Assembly (NCBI GenBank): GCA_003567855.1
Contig: PWYM01000030.1
Location: 1 to 46,917, forward strand
Length of the DNA stretch: 46,917 nucleotides
Origin: Gammaproteobacteria bacterium
GTDB lineage: Bacteria > Pseudomonadota > Gammaproteobacteria > Steroidobacterales > PWYM01
Direction of reading: 5' to 3'
Position 1 is the first letter of the stretch. Each line of letters begins with the position of its first letter. The position numbers and the translations under genes were made by a program. This document shows, piece after piece, positions 38,387 through 46,917 of the stretch. The notes below the pieces were generated by a model. That model worked only from the letters and a program-made list of their open reading frames with translations. It ran no database searches and was not told the origin of the DNA.

Positions 38387-39292
38387 ATGAACCTGCGCAC
38401 GCTGCGCTACCTGGTCGCGCTGGAGCGCCACCGACATTTCGGGCATGCCGCGGACGCGTGTTTCGTCAGCCAGCCGACGCTTTCCGCGCAGATCAAGAAG
38501 CTCGAGGAAGAGCTCGGCGTCCAGCTGGTCGAGCGCCGCCACCGCAAGGTGCTGCTGACCCCGGTCGGCGCCGAGGTCGCACGCCGCGCCGCGCGGATTC
38601 TCCAGGAGGCCGACGAGGTCGTGGAGCTGGCCCGCAGCCAGCAGGATCCGATGGCCGGTCAGGTGCGCCTGGGCCTGATCCCGACGCTTGCGCCGTACCT
38701 GCTGCCGCACGTCGTCAAGCCGCTGAAAAAGAAGTACCCGGAGCTGCGCTGCCTGCTCTACGAGTTCCAGACACTGGTACTGCTGGAACGCCTCGACCGC
38801 GGCGAGCTCGACGCCGCAGTGCTGGCACTGCCGGTGCCGCTGGACGGACTCGAACACTTCGAGCTGTTCGACGAGCCTTTCCTGGCCGCACTCGCGCATG
38901 ACCATCCCCGCGCCAACGCCCGCTCGCTCACCCTGGACGCCCTGCGCGGCGAGACGCTGCTGCTGCTCGACGACGGGCACTGCCTGCGTGACCAGGCGCT
39001 GGAGGTCTGCAGCCGGATCGATGTACACGAGTACCACGACTTGCGTGCGACCAGCCTTGAGACGCTACGCCAGATGGTCGGCGCGGGGCTTGGCGTGACG
39101 CTGCTGCCGGCCTTGGCGCAACGCGCCGACGATGCCGTGCAGACGGTGCCGCTGGTACCCCAGCCGACACGCACGATCGCGATGGTCTGGCGCGAGAGCA
39201 ACCCGCGCGGCACGACGCTGTCGCTGCTCGCCGAGGCGATCCGCGAAACAATGGCCCCCCAGATCACCGCCTGGGGCGGCCGCGCCGCCTGA
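38387..39292 (+). CDS. oxyR: LysR-family peroxide sensor OxyR
   Basis: MNLRTLRYLVALERHRHFGHAADACFVSQPTLSAQIKKLEEELGVQLVERRHRKVLLTPVG; redox-Cys segment GHCLRDQALEVC. Confidence 0.94.
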   Translation: MNLRTLRYLVALERHRHFGHAADACFVSQPTLSAQIKKLEEELGVQLVERRHRKVLLTPVGAEVARRAARILQEADEVVELARSQQDPMAGQVRLGLIPTLAPYLLPHVVKPLKKKYPELRCLLYEFQTLVLLERLDRGELDAAVLALPVPLDGLEHFELFDEPFLAALAHDHPRANARSLTLDALRGETLLLLDDGHCLRDQALEVCSRIDVHEYHDLRATSLETLRQMVGAGLGVTLLPALAQRADDAVQTVPLVPQPTRTIAMVWRESNPRGTTLSLLAEAIRETMAPQITAWGGRAA

Positions 39293-39304
39293 GCGGCGCT
39301 GCGC

Positions 39305-41797
39305 TCAGGCGCGCAGCGTGCGCACCGGTGGCGTCGTCACCACGCTGCGGGTCGCGAGCGTCCCCGCAAGCCCCACGATCAGCGCGCCGACGATCGGCCC
39401 GCCGGCGAGTACCCGCCAGTCCGGCAAGTAGTCGAGCCCGAAGATCTGCACCGCGAGCACCTGACCCACCGCGACCGCGCCGGCCGCCGCCAGCAGCCCG
39501 GCGAGCAGGCCGAGCGTCACGAACTCGGCGATCACGCCATTGAGTACGACGCTACGGCGCGCGCCGAAGGTGCGCAGCAGTGCCGACTCGTAGCGTCGCT
39601 CGTCACGCGTGGCCTGCACCGCCGCGAGCAGCACGACGATGCCGGCGAGCAGCGTGAACGCGAACACGAACTGCACCGCGAGTGACGCACGGTCCATGAT
39701 GTCGCGCACCTGTGCGATCAGCGCCTCGAGGTCGATCACCGACACCGACGGATGTTCGCGCACGAGTTCAAGCAGCGCGCCGCGCGTCTCTCGCGGGACG
39801 TATACGCTGGTGATCCACGTGGTCGGGTAAGCCTCGATCTCGCCGGGCTGGATCAGCACGAAAAAGTTCGGATCGAACGAGTCCCACGCGACCTCGCGCA
39901 GGCTCGTGATGCGCCCCGAGAAGGATTCGCCGGCGACGCTGAAGCGCATCCGGTCACCGATCGACAGGCCCAGCGCGGCGGCGAAGTCGCGCTCCAGTGA
40001 AAGCTCGGCCTCGCCGCCGGCGACCGATTCACCCGACCACCAGCTCCCGTCGGTCAGCCGGTTGCTCGGCGGGAGCGTGCGGGTGTAGCTCAGGTTGGCC
40101 TCGCGGTCGAGAAACTGGCGCGCGTCGGGGTCGTCGAGGTCGAGCTCGCGCACCGAGGTGCCGTTGAGTGCGGTGACCCGGCCGCGGATCAGCGGCGAGA
40201 ACTCGGGTACGGCGATGTCGTTGCGCTCGAACAGCGCGCGCACCGAGTCGACCTCCTCGGGCTGGATGTTGATGATGAAATTGTTCGGCGCATCTTCGGG
40301 GAGGCTCGCGCGCCACGCGTCGAGCAGGTCGTTGCGCACCACCGTCAGCAGCAGCAGCACCATCACGCCGAGGCCGAAGGCGACCACCTGCGCGACGCTC
40401 TCGCCCCCGCGGCGACCGATGTTGGCCAGCCCGTAACGCCACGCGACGCCGCTGCGCCCGCGCAGCCGGGCGGTAACGCGCACGAGCGCCCAGCCGGCGA
40501 GCGCGAGCGCGACGATCACCGCGGCGACGCCGCCGGTGAGTACCGCGAGCAGCAGCGGGTCGCGCACCACCCACGCGAGCATGCCGATGACGACGGCACT
40601 CGCGCACAGGCCCGACACCAGCGCGCCGACGCGCGGCGGCGGCAGGTTACGCTGCAGCACGCGCACCGGTGCGACGCGGCGGAGCTGCAGCATCGGCGGC
40701 AGCGCGAACCCGGCGAGTACCGCGAGTGCAGTCACGAGGCCCATCAGCACCGGGCCACCGCCGGGCTGCGGCAGATCCGCACCGACGAGGTTCGCAAGCA
40801 CGGACGCAATGCCAAGCTGGGCCAGCCAGCCGAGCGCGCTGCCGACGGCGGCCGCGACGACGCCGATCACGACGAGCTGCACGAGCACCACGCGCAGCAC
40901 GAAGCCCTGGCTTGCGCCCAGGCATTTCATCAGCGCGACGCTGTCGATGTGGCGCACCGAGTGGCGGCGCGCGGCCATCGCGACGGCGACCGCGGCAAGC
41001 AGCACGGTGACCAGCGAGGCAAGCGTCAGGAAACGCTGCGCGCGGTCTATAGCGCCGGTGATCTGCTGGCCGGCCTCGCCGATGTCCTGCAGGCGTTCGC
41101 CGTCGCCGAGGCGCGGCTCGAGCCAGTCGGCGAACGCGTCGATGTCGTCGGCGTCACCGGCGAACAGGTACGACCACGTGACGCGGCTGCCCTCGACGAC
41201 AAGTTCCGAGGCCGGAATGTCGTCGATGTTCATCAGCAGCGTCGGCGCCATCGCCGCGAACCCGGCCGCCTGGTCCGGGCGATACTCGAGCACGCGGGTC
41301 ACGCGCAGCGTGATCGCCCCGACCTCGAGCGAGTCCCCGACGTCGGCCTCGAGGCGCGCGAGCAGACCGGCATCGGCCCACGCCTCGCCCGGCGGCGGTA
41401 CGCCGTCTATGGGCCGGCCGCGCTCGAGCAGCGCGTCTGCCACGCGCAGCTCGCCGCGCAGCGGGTAGGCCTCGCTGACCGCGCGGATCGCCGCAAGCGT
41501 GCTGTCGTCGTCGCGGAGCACGACGCTCGGGAACCCGACGGTGCGGGCGGTCGCCAGCCCGCGGTCGGTGGCGGCGTCGAGCAGCGCCCGGTCCGGCTCG
41601 TCGGCCGAGCGCAGGCGAAGATCTGCGGCGAGTACCTCGGCGGCCTGCAGCGATACGCCCTTGCCGACGCGGTCGGTGAAAAAGGAGATCGCCGTCAGTG
41701 CGCCCACCGCGACGACCAGCGCCGCGGCGAGCACGCCGATCTCGCCCGAGCGCCAGTCGCGCGCGAGCGTACGCAGCGCGTGTGCGACTGCGGTCAC
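39305..41797 (-). CDS. ABC transporter permease, FtsX-like (YbbP type)
   Basis: MTAVAHALRTLARDWRSGEIGVLAAALVVAVGALTAISFFTDRV...; two FtsX-like TM modules. Confidence 0.92.
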   Translation of the reverse strand: MTAVAHALRTLARDWRSGEIGVLAAALVVAVGALTAISFFTDRVGKGVSLQAAEVLAADLRLRSADEPDRALLDAATDRGLATARTVGFPSVVLRDDDSTLAAIRAVSEAYPLRGELRVADALLERGRPIDGVPPPGEAWADAGLLARLEADVGDSLEVGAITLRVTRVLEYRPDQAAGFAAMAPTLLMNIDDIPASELVVEGSRVTWSYLFAGDADDIDAFADWLEPRLGDGERLQDIGEAGQQITGAIDRAQRFLTLASLVTVLLAAVAVAMAARRHSVRHIDSVALMKCLGASQGFVLRVVLVQLVVIGVVAAAVGSALGWLAQLGIASVLANLVGADLPQPGGGPVLMGLVTALAVLAGFALPPMLQLRRVAPVRVLQRNLPPPRVGALVSGLCASAVVIGMLAWVVRDPLLLAVLTGGVAAVIVALALAGWALVRVTARLRGRSGVAWRYGLANIGRRGGESVAQVVAFGLGVMVLLLLTVVRNDLLDAWRASLPEDAPNNFIINIQPEEVDSVRALFERNDIAVPEFSPLIRGRVTALNGTSVRELDLDDPDARQFLDREANLSYTRTLPPSNRLTDGSWWSGESVAGGEAELSLERDFAAALGLSIGDRMRFSVAGESFSGRITSLREVAWDSFDPNFFVLIQPGEIEAYPTTWITSVYVPRETRGALLELVREHPSVSVIDLEALIAQVRDIMDRASLAVQFVFAFTLLAGIVVLLAAVQATRDERRYESALLRTFGARRSVVLNGVIAEFVTLGLLAGLLAAAGAVAVGQVLAVQIFGLDYLPDWRVLAGGPIVGALIVGLAGTLATRSVVTTPPVRTLRA

Positions 41798-42486
41798 GCG
41801 TGGCTCCGGTCGGTGACCAGCCGCCCGGCGTCGAGCTCCAGGCGCCGCCCGCAGCGCGCGGCGAGCTGCTCGTCGTGGGTGACGAGCACCAGCGTGGTCG
41901 CGCGGTCGCGGTTCATCTCGAACAGCGTCTCGATGACGCGCTCGCCGGTGCGGGTGTCGAGATTACCGGTGGGCTCGTCGGCGAACAGCACCGCCGGGCT
42001 GGTCACGAAGGCGCGCGCGATCGCCACGCGCTGCTTCTCGCCGCCGGAAAGCTGGCGCGGATAGTGGCCGGTACGCCGGCCTAGGCCGACCTCCTCGAGC
42101 GCGGCCCGCGCCCGGGCGCGGGCGTCACCGGTCGCGGCGAGCTCCAGCGGGAGCATCACGTTCTCTAGCGCGGTGAGCGACGGCAGCAGGTGAAACGACT
42201 GGAACATGAACCCCACGCGGGCCGCCCGCAGCGCGGCCCGGCCGTCCTCGTCGAGGGCGGTCAGCTCGCGGCCGTCGAGCCAGACGCTGCCGCGGGTGGG
42301 CTCGTCGAGGCCGGCGAGCAGCGCGAGCAGGGTAGACTTGCCGGCTCCGGAGGCGCCGAGCACCGCGACGGTCTCGGCGGCGCCGATCGCCAAACTCACG
42401 TCGTCGAGGATGGTCAAAGCCCCTTCGGGACTGTCGACGGTCTTGCCCAGGCCCTCTGCACGGAGAACTGCCTTGTCTTCGCTCAA
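41794..42486 (-). CDS. ABC transporter ATP-binding protein (YbbA/LolD-like); TTG start proposed
   Basis: VLGASGAGKSTLLALLAGLDEPTRG; LSGGEKQRVAIARAFVTSPAVLFADEPTGNLD. Stop overlaps permease start. Confidence 0.93.
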   Translation of the reverse strand: MSEDKAVLRAEGLGKTVDSPEGALTILDDVSLAIGAAETVAVLGASGAGKSTLLALLAGLDEPTRGSVWLDGRELTALDEDGRAALRAARVGFMFQSFHLLPSLTALENVMLPLELAATGDARARARAALEEVGLGRRTGHYPRQLSGGEKQRVAIARAFVTSPAVLFADEPTGNLDTRTGERVIETLFEMNRDRATTLVLVTHDEQLAARCGRRLELDAGRLVTDRSHA

Positions 42487-43114
42487 GAATACGCTCCTCG
42501 GCCGCGCCGCGATCGTGCTGGCCTGTGTACTGTTCGCTGTCGCGTCGGCGGCAGATTCCGCGCCGCCAAAGATCCTGATTATCGGTGATTCGCTGAGCGC
42601 CGCGCATGGCATTGCGCTCGAGGACTCCTGGGTCGCGCTGCTCGAGGCGCGGCTCGCCGAGCACGGCTACCCCCACGAGGTGGTCAATGCCAGCGTCGGC
42701 GGTGAGACCACCGGCGGCGGGCTGCGCCGGCTGCCGCGCGCGCTCGAGCGCCACGCGCCCGCCGTGGTCGTCATCGAGCTCGGCGGCAACGACGGGCTGC
42801 GTCGCATCCCGGTCGAGACCCTGCGCGACAACCTTTCGCGCATGATAGAGAAAAGCCGTGACTCGGGCGCGGAGGTGCTGCTGCTGGGCGTAACGCTGCC
42901 GCGCAACTACGGTCCGGCCTACATCGAGGCCTTCGACGCGGTATTCCCGGAGCTCTCCGCCGAGTACGGCATCGAGTCGGTGGATTTCTTCCTCGACGGC
43001 GTCGCGCTGAACCCCGGGAAGATGCAGCGCGACGGCATCCACCCGAACGAGCGGGCGCAGCCGCGCATGCTCGACAACGTCTGGCCGGCGCTGGAGCCAC
43101 TGCTCGAGCGCTGA
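42473..43114 (+). CDS. tesA: Arylesterase / acyl-CoA thioesterase I (GDSL/SGNH); TTG start proposed
   Basis: Signal peptide LSSLKNTLLGRAAIVLACVLFAVASAADS; ILIIGDSLSAAHGI; ELGGNDGLRRIP; QRDGIHPNERAQ. Confidence 0.93.
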   Translation: MSSLKNTLLGRAAIVLACVLFAVASAADSAPPKILIIGDSLSAAHGIALEDSWVALLEARLAEHGYPHEVVNASVGGETTGGGLRRLPRALERHAPAVVVIELGGNDGLRRIPVETLRDNLSRMIEKSRDSGAEVLLLGVTLPRNYGPAYIEAFDAVFPELSAEYGIESVDFFLDGVALNPGKMQRDGIHPNERAQPRMLDNVWPALEPLLER

Positions 43115-43206
43115 GTACTCACCCTGCACCGGGGCGCCCGCGCCGGGTTGCCCCCGCGTCGGGCGCGGGGCAGACTGACCGCTGTTGTTGCGGTCACGGA
43201 TACACC

Positions 43207-44898
43207 ATGGAAAAGATCTGGCTCGAGTCGTATCCCGAGGGCGTCCCCGAAACCATCGACCCGGACAGCATCCCTTCGCTGAAGGCGCTGCTCGAGGAGA
43301 CATGCGCCGAATACAAGGACCTGCCGGCGTTCTCGAACATGGGCCACACGCTGACCTACGCCGAGGTCGACCAGCAGAGCCGCTACCTCGCCAGCTACCT
43401 GCAGAACCGTGGCGGCCTGGAAAAAGGTGACCGCGTCGCGGTGATGATGCCGAACACGCTGCAGTACCCCGTGGCGCTGTTCGCGATCCTGCGCGCCGGC
43501 TACGTTGCCGTGAACGTGAACCCGCTCTACACCGCGCGCGAACTCGAGCACCAGCTGCGCGACTCGGGCGCGAAGGCCATCGTGATCCTCGAGAACTTCT
43601 GCGCAACGCTGCAGCAGGTCGTCGAAAAGACCGATGTCACGACCGTGATTACCACGTCGCTTGGCGACATGTTCCCTGCACCCAAGCGCGTGCTAGTGAA
43701 CCTCGTCGTGCGCTACGTGAAGAAAATGGTCCCGGACTGGCGTATTGCGGGCCATGTGCCGTGGCGCAAGGCGATCGCCGAGGGCAAGTGGCAGACGCTC
43801 GCGCCGGCGGATGTCGAAAGTTCGGACCTCGCGTTCCTGCAATACACCGGGGGCACCACGGGCATGGCCAAGGGCGCCATGCTCACGCACCGCAACATGG
43901 TCGCGAACGTGCTGCAGTCGCAGGCGTGGATGGGCGGCAACCTCTCGCCCGGCCGGGACGTGATCATCACCGCGCTGCCGCTCTATCACATCTTCTCGCT
44001 CACCGTGAACATGCTGCTGACGATGCGCGGCGGCGGGCTCAACGTGCTGATCACCAACCCGCGCGACATGCCCGCCTTCGTGAAAGAGCTCAAGAAACAC
44101 CGCTTCACGATGATCACGGGCGTGAACACGCTGTTCAACGGCCTGATGAACACCGACGGCTTCACCGACGTCGACTTCCGCCACCTGCGCATCTCGGTCG
44201 GCGGCGGCATGGCGGTGCAGCGCGCGGTCGCCGAGCGCTGGCAGAAACTCACCGGCTGCGTGCTGCTGCAGGGCTACGGCCTGACCGAGACCTCGCCGTC
44301 GGCGAGCATGGTGCCGCTCGACAGCACCGCGTTCGACGGCACCATCGGTACGCCGCTGCCGTCCACGGAGTTCAGTATCCGCGACGACGACGGCAACGAG
44401 CTGCCGCTCGGCGAGGCCGGGGAAATCTGCATCCGCGGCCCGCAGGTCATGGCCGGCTACTGGAACCGCCCCGAGGAGACAGAGGCGGTGATGATCGACG
44501 GCGGCTGGTTCCGCAGCGGCGACATCGGCCGCATGGACGAGCGCGGCTACACGACCATCGAGGACCGCAAGAAGGACATGATCCTGGTGTCGGGCTTCAA
44601 CGTGTACCCGAACGAAATCGAGGACGTTGTCCAGGGCCACCCGGGGGTGCTCGAGTGCGCCGCGGTGTCCAAACCCGACGAAACCTCCGGCGAAGTCGTG
44701 AAGGTTTTCGTCGTGAAGAAGGACCCGTCGCTGACCGCCGAGGACATCATCGAGCACTGTCGGCGCGACCTCACCGGCTACAAGGTGCCGCGCGACGTGG
44801 AGTTCCGCGACGAACTGCCCAAGACCAACGTGGGCAAGATCCTTCGTCGCCAGCTCCGCGACGAGGAACGGCGCCGCAGCCAGGGCGAAGCGGCCTGA
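43207..44898 (+). CDS. fadD: Long-chain-fatty-acid--CoA ligase
   Basis: MEKIWLESYPEGVPETIDPD; LQYTGGTTGMAKGAMLTHRN; GYGLTETSPSAS; DRKKDMILVSGFNVYPNEIEDVV. Confidence 0.96.
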   Translation: MEKIWLESYPEGVPETIDPDSIPSLKALLEETCAEYKDLPAFSNMGHTLTYAEVDQQSRYLASYLQNRGGLEKGDRVAVMMPNTLQYPVALFAILRAGYVAVNVNPLYTARELEHQLRDSGAKAIVILENFCATLQQVVEKTDVTTVITTSLGDMFPAPKRVLVNLVVRYVKKMVPDWRIAGHVPWRKAIAEGKWQTLAPADVESSDLAFLQYTGGTTGMAKGAMLTHRNMVANVLQSQAWMGGNLSPGRDVIITALPLYHIFSLTVNMLLTMRGGGLNVLITNPRDMPAFVKELKKHRFTMITGVNTLFNGLMNTDGFTDVDFRHLRISVGGGMAVQRAVAERWQKLTGCVLLQGYGLTETSPSASMVPLDSTAFDGTIGTPLPSTEFSIRDDDGNELPLGEAGEICIRGPQVMAGYWNRPEETEAVMIDGGWFRSGDIGRMDERGYTTIEDRKKDMILVSGFNVYPNEIEDVVQGHPGVLECAAVSKPDETSGEVVKVFVVKKDPSLTAEDIIEHCRRDLTGYKVPRDVEFRDELPKTNVGKILRRQLRDEERRRSQGEAA

Positions 44899-44900
44899 AC

Positions 44901-45560
44901 GTGCCGCGTCAGCGCGCGATCAACGTGCGCGCTGCACTCGCCGCGTGCACCGTCTGCGCCGTGTTCGCAGCCGGCTGCGCCGGCGCCGACCGGCAGGCCG
45001 CGCCGGCCGCACCCACCGCCCGCCTGGCCGCGTACATGAGCGGTGGTTTCGTCGCCGACGACCCCGACGGCGGCGATGCGCGGGTACGCCTGCGCATCGA
45101 GCCGGTGCATCTTGATCGCTGGGACCTGCACGAGGGGCTGCGCATGTTCGTCGCGCTGCAGCCCGAGGCCGACGCCCCGTGGCTGCAGGCGTTCTATCGC
45201 GTCGTGCCCGGCGCCGACGGCCGGGTCATCGTCGAGTCATGGCGCTTTCGCGACGACGCGCTCAACGCCGTGGGCTCGCCCACGCCACTGTCACGCATCG
45301 AGCGCCTGTCGCTCGACGACATGCAGCGCCTGGAAGGGTGTGACATCCCCTTCGAACTCGGTGCCGACGGGCGCTTCACCGGTGAGCACTCGCCGCGCGG
45401 CGCGTGCCGCAACAGCTACCGCGGCGCCGACTACGTGTGGGCGAGCAAGATCATCGAGCCGAACACCATGGTCTGGTGGGAACGCGGCTACACCGACGAC
45501 GGTGAAGCCGTGTGGGGCCCGGAAAGCGGGGGCTACGTGCTGGAACGCCGCGAGCGCTGA
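44901..45560 (+). CDS. CpcT/CpeT-like chromophore lyase family protein, GTG start
   Basis: VPRQRAINVRAALAACTVCAVFAAGCAGADRQ...LAAYMSGGFVADD...RLRIEPVHLDRWDLHEGLRMFVALQ...FTGEHSPRGACRNSYRGADYVWASKIIEPNTMVWWERGYTDDGEAVWGPESGGYVLERRER; CpcT-like pattern after a lipobox (FAAGCAG). Confidence 0.8.
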   Translation: MPRQRAINVRAALAACTVCAVFAAGCAGADRQAAPAAPTARLAAYMSGGFVADDPDGGDARVRLRIEPVHLDRWDLHEGLRMFVALQPEADAPWLQAFYRVVPGADGRVIVESWRFRDDALNAVGSPTPLSRIERLSLDDMQRLEGCDIPFELGADGRFTGEHSPRGACRNSYRGADYVWASKIIEPNTMVWWERGYTDDGEAVWGPESGGYVLERRER

Positions 45561-45601
45561 CGCGCACGCTCCTGGCGCGTGGGGGCGCCGGCCTTCTTGC
45601 G

Positions 45602-46885
45602 TTACCGCCCGACGAACACCGTCCACACCGTGTGGATCGTCACCCCCACGAGGCCGCCGACCAGCGTTCCGTTGATGCGGATGAACTGCAGGTCACGGCC
45701 GATATTGAGCTCGACCCGTCGGGCGGTCTCATCGGCATCCCAGCCCTCGACGGTGTCAGACACCACGCCGGCAATCTGCTCGCGGTAGTTTTCGACGAGG
45801 TAGATCACGGCGTCGGTGAGCCATGCGTTGACGCGCTGCGCGAGATCGGGGTCGCGGCGCAGCGCCTTGCCGAGGTCGGCGAGGCTCACGAGCAGCCGCC
45901 GGCGGAGCGCCGAATCCGGATTGCGCGCCTGCGCGGCGAGCTCCATCCGCAGCTTCAGCCAGAGCTGGTCGACGTAGTCGCGCACCGCCGGATGCGCGAG
46001 CAGTTCGGCCTTCAGCGCCTCGCCGCGCGCGATCAGTGCCTCGTCGGTTTTCAGGCGCTCGACGAGCTCGCCCACGTGTACCAGGAACTGCTGGCGGGCT
46101 TCGGTGTCGCCGTCGTCGCCGATCCGGTCCAGCCAGCTCATGATTTCGGCGACGATCTTCTCGAAGATCTGCTCGTCGACGAAGCGTGGCAGCCACCACG
46201 GGCTTTCCTCGTCGATGCGCGCCCGGATGCGGTCCTGGTTCGCAATGATCACCTCGCGCACGCTGCGCACGACGACATCGAGCAGCTGCTGCGCGTGCCG
46301 GTCGGCAACCAGCGTATTGAGCAGTGCGCCCATGGCCGGCGTGGCGGGCGCGCGCGACAGCGCCTCGCCGAGCTCGGCGCGTACCGAGTCGCGCAGCGCC
46401 TGGCTGTCGACGGCGTCGAGCAGCCAGCCGACCAGCCGTCCGGCGTCGCGCGTGAGCGCCTCGGCGTTCTCCTCACGCTCCAGCCAGCGGCCCATGCGTG
46501 ACGCGAAGTCGGCGCGCGACAGCCGCGCAACGACAGCCTCGCGCACGAGGAAGTGGTCACGAACGAAGCGTGCGAGGCTGCGGCCGATCTCGTTCTTGCG
46601 CCGGCGCACGATCGCGGTGTGCGGAATCGGCAGCCCCAGCGGATGGCGGAACAGCGCGGTGACCGCGAACCAGTCGGCAAGCGCGCCGATCATCGCCGCC
46701 TCGCTGAACGCGCGCGCGTAGCCGATCGCCGGGTGCAGCGGTTCGTAGATCTTGGTCACGACGAACAGCACCGCCATCAGCACCAGCAGTGCGGTCGCGA
46801 ACGCCTTCATGCGGTTCAGGCGCGCGCGACGCTCGGCCTCCGACGGGCCGCGCCAGTCGATGTCAGTTGGCGAGATGGAACTCAT
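45602..46885 (-). CDS. DUF445 family membrane protein
   Basis: MKAFATALLVLMAVLFVVTKIYEPLHPAIGYARAFSEAAMIGALADWFAVTALFRHPLGLPIPHTAIVRRRKNEIGRSLARFVRDHFL. Confidence 0.94.
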   Translation of the reverse strand: MSSISPTDIDWRGPSEAERRARLNRMKAFATALLVLMAVLFVVTKIYEPLHPAIGYARAFSEAAMIGALADWFAVTALFRHPLGLPIPHTAIVRRRKNEIGRSLARFVRDHFLVREAVVARLSRADFASRMGRWLEREENAEALTRDAGRLVGWLLDAVDSQALRDSVRAELGEALSRAPATPAMGALLNTLVADRHAQQLLDVVVRSVREVIIANQDRIRARIDEESPWWLPRFVDEQIFEKIVAEIMSWLDRIGDDGDTEARQQFLVHVGELVERLKTDEALIARGEALKAELLAHPAVRDYVDQLWLKLRMELAAQARNPDSALRRRLLVSLADLGKALRRDPDLAQRVNAWLTDAVIYLVENYREQIAGVVSDTVEGWDADETARRVELNIGRDLQFIRINGTLVGGLVGVTIHTVWTVFVGR

Positions 46886-46917
46886 GGACCGCGGCAAGCA
46901 TCGCCGAGACGTGTTCG

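Noticed and set aside
42125-43606. 493-aa minus-strand ORF spanning tesA and the start of fadD
   Set aside because: Crosses gene boundaries in an Arg-rich antisense frame; real frames are tesA, the ABC ATPase and fadD.
43693-44757. 354-aa minus-strand ORF opposite fadD
   Set aside because: Antisense of a well-conserved acyl-CoA ligase.

Overview
GC-rich, chromosome-like window, probably gammaproteobacterial (lineage is inference). About 30 ordinary genes: trpE, GST, two SLC13 permeases, ABC transporters, M20 and M48 peptidases, a CIO-type cytochrome bd operon, yajQ, ppc, ycgN, a photolyase, ahpCD/oxyR, an FtsX/LolD-like ABC pair with tesA, fadD, a CpcT-like gene and a DUF445 gene. Most notable observations: (1) a complete trp attenuator upstream of trpE, with a Trp-Trp-Trp leader peptide, mutually exclusive antiterminator and terminator hairpins, and a possibly leaderless GTG start; (2) a tightly packed four-gene unit at 26.7-32.6 kb: an ECF sigma factor with QPTD where canonical ECFs have an acidic DAED-like motif, a transmembrane Ser/Thr kinase with TPRs, a PDZ lipoprotein, and a secreted protein built from 24-bp and 168-bp tandem repeats; (3) a degraded mosaic at 32.4-36.8 kb bounded by a 233-bp direct duplication of the repeat gene's 3' end. 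The mosaic holds truncated GGDEF, AhpD, PRC-barrel and M48 fragments plus an IS91-family transposase lacking its catalytic core; (4) an 18-bp perfect palindrome in front of the GbsR/MarR-like regulator of the cytochrome bd operon. No tRNA, rRNA or CRISPR was recognised. All family calls are by eye from translations; no database search was run.
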